From contig SCUE01000012.1 of the NCBI GenBank assembly GCA_004297775.1, forward strand, positions 186,001 through 250,000: a DNA stretch of 64,000 nucleotides. The letters are read 5' to 3'. Positions 22,716-31,303 of this stretch are shown here, piece by piece. Position 1 is the stretch's first letter. Each line of letters opens with the position of its first letter. Position numbers and translations under genes: made by a program. The stretch comes from Chloroflexota bacterium (GTDB lineage: Bacteria > Chloroflexota > UBA6077 > FW602-bin22). The notes beneath the pieces were generated by a model. That model was not told where the DNA came from, ran no database searches, and worked only from the letters and a program-made list of their open reading frames with translations.

Positions 22716-25616
22716 GTGGCAGGCCAGTCGAACGCCGGGGCGCAGTCGGTTTCGCGCGCGCCGCCACGGATCGGATCCCTGCTCGGTGGACTCGCCTTCG
22801 CGCTCGGCCTCATTCTGCTGGTCCTCGGCGAAATCGCGTTCGATGAATCGATGCAGATGCGCTTCGAGCACGATCCCGCGTTTGAGGCATTGCGCGCGCC
22901 ATTCTTGACGCGATTCCTGCCCGGAATCGTCGGCGTGACCTTCGGCGCGACGCTGATCGGACTGGGCGCGCGGCGGCTCGGATTCGCATCGGCACTACCA
23001 GCCGAACGATCGTGGGTCGTGCCGGTCTCGAATCGGCGGCGTCGCGTGGCCCACACGCTGATCGGCATCGGGGTCGTTCTCTCGGCGACGCTTTGCGCGC
23101 AAATCCTGGCATCGGATCCAGGGCGCTGGGACGAGTCGACGCGCGCGATCATCTTCACGTACGTTCGGCCGCCGCTCTTCTTCGCCTCGATTGGCTTTGG
23201 GCTGGTCGGATGCGCGCTTCTCGGTACCACGCGATACGAGCGATTGCCGTTCGATCGCTGGGACGCCGCGTGGACCGTGGCGATGATGGCGCTCTTCGTC
23301 GCCGAAACAGTTCCGACCCTGGAAGACTGGCGGTACAGCTTCATCGGCGACGAGCACGCCTTCTACCAGGTGGCCTATGAGCTGGCCTCCGGCCGATCCT
23401 GGGACATGTTCTGGCAGGCCGGCGTCTACAGCACCCATCCCCTGGTCAGCTCGTGGATACCGGCCGTCACCATGCGGATCTTCGGCGACGACTTTACCGG
23501 CTGGAAGCTCGGGAGCGTCGCGATTGCGCTAATGATCGTTGCTCTGACGTATCTCGCCGGGCGCTGGCTATTCGACCGAACGGTCGCCCTCGTGGCGTCG
23601 GCTATCGTCGCGACGTCGCACTACCTATTTGCCTACAGCCACACTGGGCATAACAATATCGACAGCATTCCGCCGGTCATCCTCACGATCTTGATGGTTG
23701 GGCTTGCTACGCGGCGGCCGTCACGCCTGACGTGGTTCCTGGCCGGCGTCGCCGGCGGTTCGTCCCTTTACTTCTTCTTTGCGGCCCGGGTGGCCGGACC
23801 GATGCTCGCGATCGGCACGCTTCTGCGTGGTCGAGCCGGATTTCGGTCGGCGATCGGCCCGGCCGCTCTGGGGTGCGCCCTGGCGATCGCGCCCTTCGTG
23901 GCGCGCAACCAACTCGAAATCCTTACGCGTATGCTCGTCGAGTCGGCAACGACGAAGCAGGTTCCCCTGCTGTCGGTCCTGTACGAGATCATTTCACTGA
24001 CCGGTTGGTCGGCCGTCGCGTTTCACTGGAGCGATGCGCACGGCCTCTACATCTCGCTGGGATTGCTTGACCCGTTGTCAGCTGCGCTCAGCGCGGCTGG
24101 AGTCGGCATTGCCCTTTTCGCGCCCGGCGATTGGCGCCGACGGGCGCTCGCCATCTGGTTCGTGGCGATCCTCCTGATCACGGGCGGTTTCGCCCGCCAC
24201 AGCGGCATATCCGTTCCACGGTTGCTTGTGGCGGTGCCAATCCTTGGTCTGTTCGCCGGCGATGCCGTGCGTGCGATCGGGCGGAGCATTGGAGTGATTG
24301 GCGATCGCGTGACGGCGGGCCGGCGGAACACTGGCGCGGTGCTACTCATCGCGTTCGTGGCCGCGGTTGTCGGCTTGAACCTGTATCGCTTTCGCGTGCA
24401 GACGCCGCTTCGTAACCACGTGATGCCGGAAACGATGATCGTCGCGGTAGTCTATGACGAACGGTGCCGCGTGGGTGGGGCGTACCCGCTGGTCATCTGG
24501 GGTGGGCGCTCGGGCGGGATCGCGACGATGCTGAGCGGGTACGAACCGGGGACGCACGTGCCGATGATCGTGACGGAGCCGGAGTTCCTGAGGATTCCGG
24601 CGTACCAGCGGTGGAGCTGCGTGGTCGTACACCATGCGGAGGGGGACACCGCGCGGCGGGTCGTCGACGCAGTCAGGCGCGCCCAGCCCGGCGCGGAGAT
24701 CACCACCCTGACGGACACGGCCGGACGTTCCTCAGCCGTCCTGATCACCCGTCCAGGTGAAACCTCGCCAGCGGCTGGCCCGCTTGGTGAAGGGCGTCTC
24801 CTGTACGCGATTGCCCGTGGGGACTCGCGTCGCGGGGCGGGACTGGGTGCGCTTCAGGAGATCGCGGACATCGCGCGCGATCCGTCCGGTCGTTGGTTCG
24901 TCGCCGATCGCGGGAACCGGCGGATCACCGAATTCGACGCCTCGTGGCGCCCGATCGCGCACTGGGGCCGCGGAGTCCTCTCGACGCCGACCGGACTGGC
25001 GGCCGACGATCGAGGCCTGGTCGTGCTCGATGCCGGATTGCGCGCGATCGTTCTCGTGGACTCGTCTGGCTCGATCCAGCGCACCATTACGTGGTCGGAC
25101 CTCGCGTTGGGAAACCCAACCGGGATCGCGATCGATCGTCGTGGCCGGATCATCATCGCCGACGAATCAACCGGTCGCCTCCTGGCGTTCGAACGCGACA
25201 TCAAACGTGTCGCTGAATTGCGCATGTCGAACTCTGACCCGGACCCATCGAGGAACGCGCGCACGAGCGATATCGCCGTCGCATCGGACGGCTCGATGGC
25301 GCTGTACGAGGCGGCCCGTGGGCGCGTCATCATCAGCGACGAGATGGGACGCGCGACCGACGCATTCGAGACCGGTATCCGCGATGGGCGCATTGCCGTC
25401 GGCGGCGATGGGTCGATCTGGATCGGCGGTGGCCAGGGGCGCGGCATCGCCCGCTATGGGCGGGATGGCCGACTCATCGCCGACTTTCCTCAGGGATCGA
25501 TCTACGGCGGCTTCGGCGAAGGCGGCGTCGCCGGAATCATCGTCGACGATACTCACGGCGAACTCGTCGTCGGTTGGCGCTACCAGTCGGTCACGCGCTA
25601 TCGCGTCAGTCCGTGA
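22716..25616 (+). CDS. GT39-type membrane glycosyltransferase fused to a C-terminal NHL propeller
   Basis: A 966-residue protein. Residues 20-690 are polytopic membrane sequence. In the first large extracytoplasmic loop after the leading helices is the GT-C acidic motif FIGDEHAFYQVAYELASG (about residue 211), followed by TSHYLFAYSHTGHNNIDSIP, features of PMT_2/ArnT-like enzymes that use lipid-linked sugar donors. Residues from about 708 to 966 form NHL repeats (WFVADRGNRRITEFDASW, IIIADESTGRLLAFER), predicted outside the cell. The start is GTG. The propeller may select the acceptor or position the enzyme (inference). Confidence 0.83.
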   Translation: MAGQSNAGAQSVSRAPPRIGSLLGGLAFALGLILLVLGEIAFDESMQMRFEHDPAFEALRAPFLTRFLPGIVGVTFGATLIGLGARRLGFASALPAERSWVVPVSNRRRRVAHTLIGIGVVLSATLCAQILASDPGRWDESTRAIIFTYVRPPLFFASIGFGLVGCALLGTTRYERLPFDRWDAAWTVAMMALFVAETVPTLEDWRYSFIGDEHAFYQVAYELASGRSWDMFWQAGVYSTHPLVSSWIPAVTMRIFGDDFTGWKLGSVAIALMIVALTYLAGRWLFDRTVALVASAIVATSHYLFAYSHTGHNNIDSIPPVILTILMVGLATRRPSRLTWFLAGVAGGSSLYFFFAARVAGPMLAIGTLLRGRAGFRSAIGPAALGCALAIAPFVARNQLEILTRMLVESATTKQVPLLSVLYEIISLTGWSAVAFHWSDAHGLYISLGLLDPLSAALSAAGVGIALFAPGDWRRRALAIWFVAILLITGGFARHSGISVPRLLVAVPILGLFAGDAVRAIGRSIGVIGDRVTAGRRNTGAVLLIAFVAAVVGLNLYRFRVQTPLRNHVMPETMIVAVVYDERCRVGGAYPLVIWGGRSGGIATMLSGYEPGTHVPMIVTEPEFLRIPAYQRWSCVVVHHAEGDTARRVVDAVRRAQPGAEITTLTDTAGRSSAVLITRPGETSPAAGPLGEGRLLYAIARGDSRRGAGLGALQEIADIARDPSGRWFVADRGNRRITEFDASWRPIAHWGRGVLSTPTGLAADDRGLVVLDAGLRAIVLVDSSGSIQRTITWSDLALGNPTGIAIDRRGRIIIADESTGRLLAFERDIKRVAELRMSNSDPDPSRNARTSDIAVASDGSMALYEAARGRVIISDEMGRATDAFETGIRDGRIAVGGDGSIWIGGGQGRGIARYGRDGRLIADFPQGSIYGGFGEGGVAGIIVDDTHGELVVGWRYQSVTRYRVSP

Positions 25617-25634
25617 GACAGCGCAATAGTGTAT

Positions 25635-26612
25635 CTAGCCGGTCGGGCACCCCTTGCAGCCGTCGCGCTTCGCGCCACTGAATGTTGCGCCGGCGATCAC
25701 CGCCTGGGTTAAGTCCGTGTTGGTGAGGTCGGCGTTGGAGAGATCAGCGCCCTCGAGCGATGCCCCCGTGAAGTTCGTCTGGCTAAGGTTTGATCCCGTC
25801 AGCTTCGCCTTCGAGAGATCAGCCTGACTGAAGTTCATGCCCTGGAAGGACACGCCGGTGATCGTCGCGCCCGAGAGATTCGCCTGGCTGAAGTTCGCGC
25901 CTCCCTGGGTGATGCCGGTGATCGTGGCGCCGGACAAATCCGCGCCGATGAAGTTCGCGCCGCTGAACACCGCGCCGGCCAGATTGACGCCGCTCAAGTT
26001 CGCGCGTAGGAAGTTGGCTCCCTGAAGGCTTGCGCCGGAAAGATTCGCCTGCGACAGATCGGCGTTGTCGAAACTCGCCTGCTGTAGGACCGCCCGATTG
26101 AGGTTTGCCCGCGCCAGCACCGCGCCATTCAAGCGGGCTTGCGTGAGGATGGCCTGACCGAGCTGAGCCGAATTCAAATTCGCGCCCTCCAGAATGGCCA
26201 GACGCAGGTCTGCCCCGCGGAGGTCAGCCTGCTCGAGATTCGCCAGGCTCAAATCGACATTGACGAGGCTCGCCTGGCGCAGGTCAGCCTGCATCAGGTC
26301 AGCCTGGCGAAGATTCAGGCGGAAATCGACGCCGCGGCAGTTCGCCAGTCGCGCTGCCTCGCACCGCGCCGTCGCGCCGCCGTAGATGGTTCGCCGAATG
26401 GGTGCGAGCGTGTCGAGGACGTAGAGGACCGCCACACCGCCGACGACGAGAACGAGCACCGCGGTAACGATCGGGAGGAACGCCATTCGCCAGAAGCCCG
26501 TCTTACCGTTGGCCGACTTCGCCGGCGCAACGCGCGGCGTGTTGGAGGTCGCGTCCTGCTCCACGGACGCGGTTTCCGCGCCCATGTCCGCGTCTTCTGG
26601 ATCCCTACTCAT
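25635..26612 (-). CDS. Membrane-anchored pentapeptide-repeat protein
   Basis: About 325 residues. The N-terminal 40 residues are cytoplasmic and acidic; one membrane helix follows (FLPIVTAVLVLVVGGVAVLYVL, about 48-70), then an uninterrupted pentapeptide solenoid of roughly 45 repeats of the A(D/N)LXX type (about 100-315). Cysteines flank the solenoid (CEAARLANCRG before, DGCKGCPTG at the end) and could cap it by disulfides outside the cell. GGGAGG five bases before the second of two adjacent ATG codons favours the start at 26612. Function is unknown; a structural or surface role is plausible given the anchor. Confidence 0.85.
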   Translation of the reverse strand: MSRDPEDADMGAETASVEQDATSNTPRVAPAKSANGKTGFWRMAFLPIVTAVLVLVVGGVAVLYVLDTLAPIRRTIYGGATARCEAARLANCRGVDFRLNLRQADLMQADLRQASLVNVDLSLANLEQADLRGADLRLAILEGANLNSAQLGQAILTQARLNGAVLARANLNRAVLQQASFDNADLSQANLSGASLQGANFLRANLSGVNLAGAVFSGANFIGADLSGATITGITQGGANFSQANLSGATITGVSFQGMNFSQADLSKAKLTGSNLSQTNFTGASLEGADLSNADLTNTDLTQAVIAGATFSGAKRDGCKGCPTG

Positions 26613-26637
26613 CATCGCCTCCCACTGCTAGCGGCGC

Positions 26638-26667
26638 GTTATCGTACGCCGACACGAGTCCTGACAA
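26638..26667 (-). promoter_or_regulatory. Candidate sigma-70 type promoter for the pentapeptide gene
   Basis: On the - strand TTGTCA (26667-26662) and GATAAC (26643-26638) are separated by 18 bases, both close to consensus. The -10 lies about 25 bases before the start codon. The 76-base gap downstream of the epimerase gene fits an independent promoter. Confidence 0.4.
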
Positions 26668-26691
26668 CAATCGGCTGCCGCACTAGGCGGA

Positions 26692-27663
26692 TCAGCGTCC
26701 GTTCGCGATCCGAGACTCGTAATACTGGATCATCGCCGGGTTCTCGCGAAACCAGGCGATCGTCTCGCGCAGGCCGCTTTCCAGGTCGTGTCGCGGGATC
26801 CAGTCCAGGATCGCCCGCGCTCGCGTGGGATCGGCCACCCAGGTCGACGCATCCCAGGATCGACCCGGCATCGACCCCCAGGCGGGCTCAGCGTCGATCG
26901 GCAGCAATCTCCGCGCCGTCTCGACCGCCTCCCGGATGGTGCTTTGCCGACCTGTGCCGATGTTGAAGACATCGCCCGGCTCAACGGATGTCGTCGCGGC
27001 ACGGATGTAAGCGTCGACGACATCGCCGACGTACACGAAGTCACGCGCCGTTTCCGGGCTGACTAACGGTGGCCACCGCCCCGCCATCGCCGAGAGAATC
27101 ATGGTTGGGATCAGGCGATTCGGATCCTCCCAGGGGCCGTAAGCGGAGTAGAGCCGCAGCGTCACGATCGATGCGCGGCGATCGCGGCCGATGAATCGGG
27201 CGTACATCGTCGCGGCCGCTTTCGTCGCCCCGTAGTGACTGTTCGGCTCGGGTCGCTCGTCCTCGCTTGGCGCCGACGAACGGACGCCGTACTCCGACGA
27301 CGACCCGGTATTGACGAACCGTTCCACTTCGTACGTGAGGGCGGCGTCAAGCAGGTTCGCCAGTCCGAGGATATTGACGTCGAGCATCCGGCGAGCATCC
27401 CGCTCCCACGAATACGCGCCGTGCGTGGCCAAATGGAAGATCCACGAGGGGCGCGCCGCCTGGACAGCCGATCGGACCGAGTTGGCATCGGTCAAGTCGG
27501 CGGTGAGCGCGCGGATATCGCCGGCGATGTCGGCGAGCCGCCAGCCGGTGTGGTCGGGCCGGAATAGCGCGGACACCTCATGGCCGGCCACCAGTAGTTT
27601 CCGCGTGAGGTTCGCACCGACGAATCCGCCGGCTCCGGTGACCAGTACACGCCGCGCCGTCAC
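26692..27663 (-). CDS. NAD-dependent nucleotide-sugar epimerase/dehydratase (extended SDR)
   Basis: A 323-residue extended short-chain dehydrogenase. The cofactor motif is VLVTGAGGFVGANLTRKL at the start. A catalytic Ser/Tyr/Lys set is visible as NTGSSSEYG and SHYGATKAAATMY (YxxxK), with a C-terminal FNIGTGRQSTIREAVE motif. Such enzymes epimerise, dehydrate or reduce NDP-sugars. Overall it resembles UDP-glucose 4-epimerase and GDP-sugar reductase relatives, but the substrate cannot be assigned. The start is GTG. It is divergent from the transketolase pair, from which 50 bases separate it, and lies among glycan genes. Confidence 0.87.
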   Translation of the reverse strand: MTARRVLVTGAGGFVGANLTRKLLVAGHEVSALFRPDHTGWRLADIAGDIRALTADLTDANSVRSAVQAARPSWIFHLATHGAYSWERDARRMLDVNILGLANLLDAALTYEVERFVNTGSSSEYGVRSSAPSEDERPEPNSHYGATKAAATMYARFIGRDRRASIVTLRLYSAYGPWEDPNRLIPTMILSAMAGRWPPLVSPETARDFVYVGDVVDAYIRAATTSVEPGDVFNIGTGRQSTIREAVETARRLLPIDAEPAWGSMPGRSWDASTWVADPTRARAILDWIPRHDLESGLRETIAWFRENPAMIQYYESRIANGR

Positions 27664-27713
27664 TGCCTCTCCCCCGAATTGGCCAGATTCACAGGGAACG
27701 TCGATACCTAATA

Positions 27714-28502
27714 TTGCTCATCGTGTTCGCCCGCCGCATTCGCCGCATCATTTTGGAACAATCGAAGCGGGCCCATGTCGGTCACATTGGCTCAGCGTTG
27801 TCCGTTGCCGATATCGTTGGGACACTTTACGAATCGGTTCTCCGAGCTGAGACGCCGCGCGATCCGGCGCGCGATCGATTCGTGCTGTCGAAGGGTCACG
27901 CCGCGCTGGCGCTCTACGCGGCACTTCGGTTGAAGGGCTGGATCGACGACGACACACTGGCGACGTTCTGCGGCGACGGGTCGCTCCTAGGCGTCCACCC
28001 CGAGCATGCCGTTCCCGGGATCGATTTCTCGACCGGCTCGCTCGGACACGGCCTCTCGATCGGCGCCGGCGCGGCGATGGCCGCCCGGATGGATGGCGCG
28101 TCGAGGAGGACGTATGTCCTGATGAGCGACGCCGAGTGCAACGAAGGTTCGATCTGGGAAGCGGCAATGTTCGCCGCCCACCACCGGATGAACAACCTGA
28201 TCGCGATCGTCGACCTGAACGGCCAGCAGGCGCTCGGCTACACGCGCGACGTGATGAACACGGCGCCGCTCGCCGACCGATGGCGCGCCTTCGGCTGGGA
28301 TGTCGCCGAGGTCGATGGACACGATGGTCGGGCGCTGGCCGCCGCGATGACGACGATTGGAGAATTGCCGCGTGTCATTCTGGCGCGCACGATCTTCGGG
28401 CGCGGCGTCTCGTACATGGAAAATCAGATCGCGTGGCACTATCTGCCAATGAATGACGATCAGTACCGGCAGGCGCTGGCCGAAACCGACAGTCTGGCGT
28501 GA
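27714..28502 (+). CDS. Transketolase, N-terminal (thiamine diphosphate-binding) subunit
   Basis: A 262-residue split transketolase subunit. Motifs are RAHVGHIGSALSVADIV, DRFVLSKGHAALALYAAL, GSLGHGLSIGAGAAMAAR and the ThDP/metal motif SDAECNEGSIWEAAMFAAHHRMNN, ending with YMENQIAWHY. The start is TTG at 27714 or GTG at 27723. A TAATAT sequence directly before the TTG could mean a nearly leaderless transcript. The stop overlaps the GTG of the C-terminal subunit gene. Two-gene transketolases occur in central metabolism and in special-sugar pathways. The context here suggests making an unusual sugar precursor (inference). Confidence 0.9.
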   Translation: MLIVFARRIRRIILEQSKRAHVGHIGSALSVADIVGTLYESVLRAETPRDPARDRFVLSKGHAALALYAALRLKGWIDDDTLATFCGDGSLLGVHPEHAVPGIDFSTGSLGHGLSIGAGAAMAARMDGASRRTYVLMSDAECNEGSIWEAAMFAAHHRMNNLIAIVDLNGQQALGYTRDVMNTAPLADRWRAFGWDVAEVDGHDGRALAAAMTTIGELPRVILARTIFGRGVSYMENQIAWHYLPMNDDQYRQALAETDSLA

Positions 28503-29422
28503 GAGCCGCGTTCGCCGAGACCCTGGCCGAGATAGCCGCAACCGATCGACGCGTGCTTCTACTGACCGGTGATCTTGGCTTCATGGCGCTCGAATCGTTC
28601 CAGCAACGCTTTCCGGATCGCTTCATCAACGCCGGCGTGGCCGAGCAGAACATGGTCGGTGTCGCGACCGGACTCGCCGAGGGCGGCTACATTCCGTTTG
28701 TCTATTCGATCGTCACGTTCGCCACGTTGCGCCCGTATGAGTTCATTCGGAACGGTCCCGTCTACCATCATCTACCAGTCCGCGTCGTCGGTATCGGCGG
28801 CGGCTTCGAGTACGGCACGGCTGGGGCGACACACCACGGACTGGACGATCTGGCCGTGATGCGGGCGATGCACGGAATGGCCATAGTGGCACCGGCCGAT
28901 CCGGCCCAGACGCGCGCCGCGATCCTCGCGACCTGGAATTTGCCCGGCCCCATCTACTACCGGCTCGGGAAGGACGATCGAGCGGTCGTCGACGGGCTCG
29001 ACGGTCGTTTTCGGTTCGGGCGTGTCGAGCAGACGCGGCGGGGCGCGGACGTGGCACTCGTGGCGACCGGCGCAATCTCGCAGGCGGCGAACGGCGCGGC
29101 CGATCTCCTGGCGAGCGAAGGGATCGGCTGCGAAGTCGCCGTCGTGGCGATGATCGCGCCGCCACCGGTGGACGACCTGCACGATCTCCTGAGCCGTCAT
29201 CGACGCGTCGTGACCGTAGAGGCGCACGGCATGGTCGGCGGACTCGGCTCGCTCGTCGCCGAAGTGGCGGCGGATTCTGGTTGGGGCGGCTCGCTCGCTC
29301 GCGTCTCGGTCGGCGCCCCGTCGGCCCGGACGGGAAGCCAGCGATCTCTGGAGGCCGCGCATGGCCTGTCACCGGCCGCGATTGCGGCGCGCGCGCGAGC
29401 CATGGTCGACCGCGCCCGGTGA
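28499..29422 (+). CDS. Transketolase, C-terminal (pyrimidine-binding) subunit
   Basis: A 307-residue partner of the preceding gene, giving together a complete enzyme that moves two-carbon ketol units. Motifs are LLLTGDLGFMAL, FINAGVAEQNMVGVATGLAEGG (the catalytic Glu that activates ThDP), FVYSIVTFATLRPYEFIRN and THHGLDDLAVMRAMHGM. The C-terminal domain contains VALVATGAISQAANGA and VVTVEAHGMVGGLGSLVAEV. The GTG start overlaps the upstream TGA by four bases, so the subunits are coupled. The stop overlaps the next gene in the same way. Confidence 0.9.
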   Translation: MRAAFAETLAEIAATDRRVLLLTGDLGFMALESFQQRFPDRFINAGVAEQNMVGVATGLAEGGYIPFVYSIVTFATLRPYEFIRNGPVYHHLPVRVVGIGGGFEYGTAGATHHGLDDLAVMRAMHGMAIVAPADPAQTRAAILATWNLPGPIYYRLGKDDRAVVDGLDGRFRFGRVEQTRRGADVALVATGAISQAANGAADLLASEGIGCEVAVVAMIAPPPVDDLHDLLSRHRRVVTVEAHGMVGGLGSLVAEVAADSGWGGSLARVSVGAPSARTGSQRSLEAAHGLSPAAIAARARAMVDRAR

Positions 29423-30114
29423 GCGTTCGCCTCCTTTCGATCGTTCTTCCGGTCTACAATCAGGCCGATCACCTTGCCGAGGTCGTGGCGGACTACCGGG
29501 CCGAACTTGCGCGCGTGCCCTGTCCATTCGAGTTGATCCTCGTGCCGAACGGTAGCCGCGACGCGTCGGAGGCAATCTGCCGAGCACTGGCGCGGCAGTA
29601 CGATGACGTTCGTTGCGAGCCAAGCGCGGCGACTGGATGGGGCGCGGCGGTTCGACACGGTTTGGCGGTAGCGCGCGGCGACCTCCTCGGGTACACGAAT
29701 CTGGCCCGAACGAGCGCGCAGGACCTGACCCTGATTGCGATCTACTCGTACTCGTACCCGGACGTCGTGGTAAAGGCGAACCGGAAGATTCGCGATGGGT
29801 TCCGTCGTCGCCTCGGGTCGCTGCTCTACAACCTGGAATGTCGCGCGCTGTTTGACCTGTCGTACTGGGACATCAACGGTACGCCGAAGGTTTTCCCGCG
29901 TTCATTCGACCGCCTGGCTCATCTCGCGCGCTCTGACGACTTGATCGACCTCGAATTCAATGTTGCCTGCCGGCGCCAGAGCTACCCGGTCGTCGAGGTT
30001 CCGATCTTTTCCGTGCGACGCCACGGCGGACGATCGACGACGAACATTCGCTCGGCGTTGCGCATGTATCTTGGCGCCCTGAGGATGCGACGCGCGATGG
30101 GGCCAACCGTGTGA
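29419..30114 (+). CDS. Family 2 glycosyltransferase-like protein lacking the usual DxD
   Basis: A 231-residue protein with a GT2 start (LLSIVLPVYNQADHLAEVV) and ELILVPNGSRDASEAICRAL. Where active GT2 enzymes have a metal-binding D-x-D after the GD(L/I) turn, this one reads LLGYTNLARTSAQDL, so the acidic pair is missing. Later parts are family-like: KANRKIRDGFRRRLGSLLYN and a Dpm1-like GTPKVFPRSFDRL. It may be a pseudo-enzyme or use a different metal-free mechanism. The start GTG overlaps the transketolase stop (GTGA), and its own stop overlaps the next gene. Confidence 0.78.
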   Translation: MSVRLLSIVLPVYNQADHLAEVVADYRAELARVPCPFELILVPNGSRDASEAICRALARQYDDVRCEPSAATGWGAAVRHGLAVARGDLLGYTNLARTSAQDLTLIAIYSYSYPDVVVKANRKIRDGFRRRLGSLLYNLECRALFDLSYWDINGTPKVFPRSFDRLAHLARSDDLIDLEFNVACRRQSYPVVEVPIFSVRRHGGRSTTNIRSALRMYLGALRMRRAMGPTV

Positions 30115-31289
30115 GCGCGGCCGCGGAAGACGTACGCGCGGCGCGCTGGTCGCGTCATCACACCGAATGGCGCGATCCGGCTCAGATCATCGGACAGTGG
30201 CGCGACGTCGCGATCGATCCATCGCTGCTCGAAATGCGGGTTACGGGCGACTGGTGGGATCTGCTCGGCGAACTGGGTATCACGCTACTCGTGACGCGGG
30301 AGTACGAGCACTTGGCGATTGGCTTGTCGCGACCCGATCGATCGCCGCGCATCGCGGCGGTGCCGATGCCACATCCGTCCGGTTTGGCAGTCGATCGTGC
30401 GCGTCGGCGCGTCTGGATCGCCAGCACTCGGAATCCGAACCAGCTCTTCGAGTTCGCGCCCGTCGTCGGCGTCGAAGGGCGGAGCGATCGAACAATCGGT
30501 CCGATTTCGGATCGACCGCTCGTCTCGATTCAGTCGCGGACCTATCCCGGCAGCCTGTACATGCACGATTTGGCGTTGGTCGGTGATAGGTTGCACGCCA
30601 ACGCGGTCGGCCAGAACGCGATCGCGACGTTCGAGGATGACAGCTATCGCCGAGTCTGGTGGCCCCGCTGTATCGAGTCCGAGGGAGTGGCTGGGTTTTC
30701 CTGCAACTACCTGCAGTTGAACTCGATCGCAGCCGGCGAGTCGCTCGAAACCTCGTACTTCAGCGCCTCGGCCGATCGGCCAGCAGCGCGGCGTCCCGGC
30801 CATCGCAATTTCGTGGTCGACCGGCGAGGAGTGATTTTCGACGGAGCGACGCGCGAGGTCGCGTTCCGCGGTCTGACGCGACCGCACTCGGCCCGCCTGC
30901 GCGATGGCGTGGTGTGGGTCGACAACAGTGGCTATGGACAGCTTGCGCGCTGTTCCGAGGGGAAATTCGACGTTGTCGCGCAACTGCCGGGCTGGACGCG
31001 CGGCCTCTCCTTCGTCGGCTCAATCGGGTTCGTCGGAACGTCGCGCGTCATTCCACGATTCAGCCATTACGCGCCGGGACTCGACATTGGGCGAAGCGAG
31101 TGTGGCGTTCACGCGGTCGATCTGACTGACGGCACGGTCCGCGCGAGCGTCACCTGGCCGAACGGCAATCAGATATTCGCGGTTGACTGGATCGAAACGT
31201 CAGTCGCGACTGGCTTTCCGTCCCGGGCCGCCAGCCGCCGCGTCACTGTGGCCGAGCGCAATCTCTTCTACGCCTTCAAAGTGAACTAG
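30111..31289 (+). CDS. DUF4915/TIGR03032-like protein
   Basis: A 392-residue soluble-looking protein. Segments such as LGITLLVTREYEHLAIGLS, MPHPSGLAVDRARRRVWIASTRNPNQLFEF and GFSCNYLQLNSIAAGESL resemble the TIGR03032/DUF4915 family, predicted to be a beta-propeller of unknown function. No signal peptide or membrane helix is evident. It is tightly coupled to the GT2-like gene upstream (GTGA) and followed 15 bases later by a sulfotransferase. That neighbourhood suggests work on a sulfated or otherwise modified glycan. The family assignment is from memory of the motif pattern. Confidence 0.6.
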   Translation: MSAAAEDVRAARWSRHHTEWRDPAQIIGQWRDVAIDPSLLEMRVTGDWWDLLGELGITLLVTREYEHLAIGLSRPDRSPRIAAVPMPHPSGLAVDRARRRVWIASTRNPNQLFEFAPVVGVEGRSDRTIGPISDRPLVSIQSRTYPGSLYMHDLALVGDRLHANAVGQNAIATFEDDSYRRVWWPRCIESEGVAGFSCNYLQLNSIAAGESLETSYFSASADRPAARRPGHRNFVVDRRGVIFDGATREVAFRGLTRPHSARLRDGVVWVDNSGYGQLARCSEGKFDVVAQLPGWTRGLSFVGSIGFVGTSRVIPRFSHYAPGLDIGRSECGVHAVDLTDGTVRASVTWPNGNQIFAVDWIETSVATGFPSRAASRRVTVAERNLFYAFKVN

Positions 31290-31303
31290 CCAGGAGTATT
31301 GGT

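Noticed and set aside
25840-26030. Tandem DNA repeats that might be a CRISPR-like or satellite array
   Set aside because: The repeat period follows the codons of the pentapeptide-repeat protein and diverges at third positions, so it reflects protein repeats.
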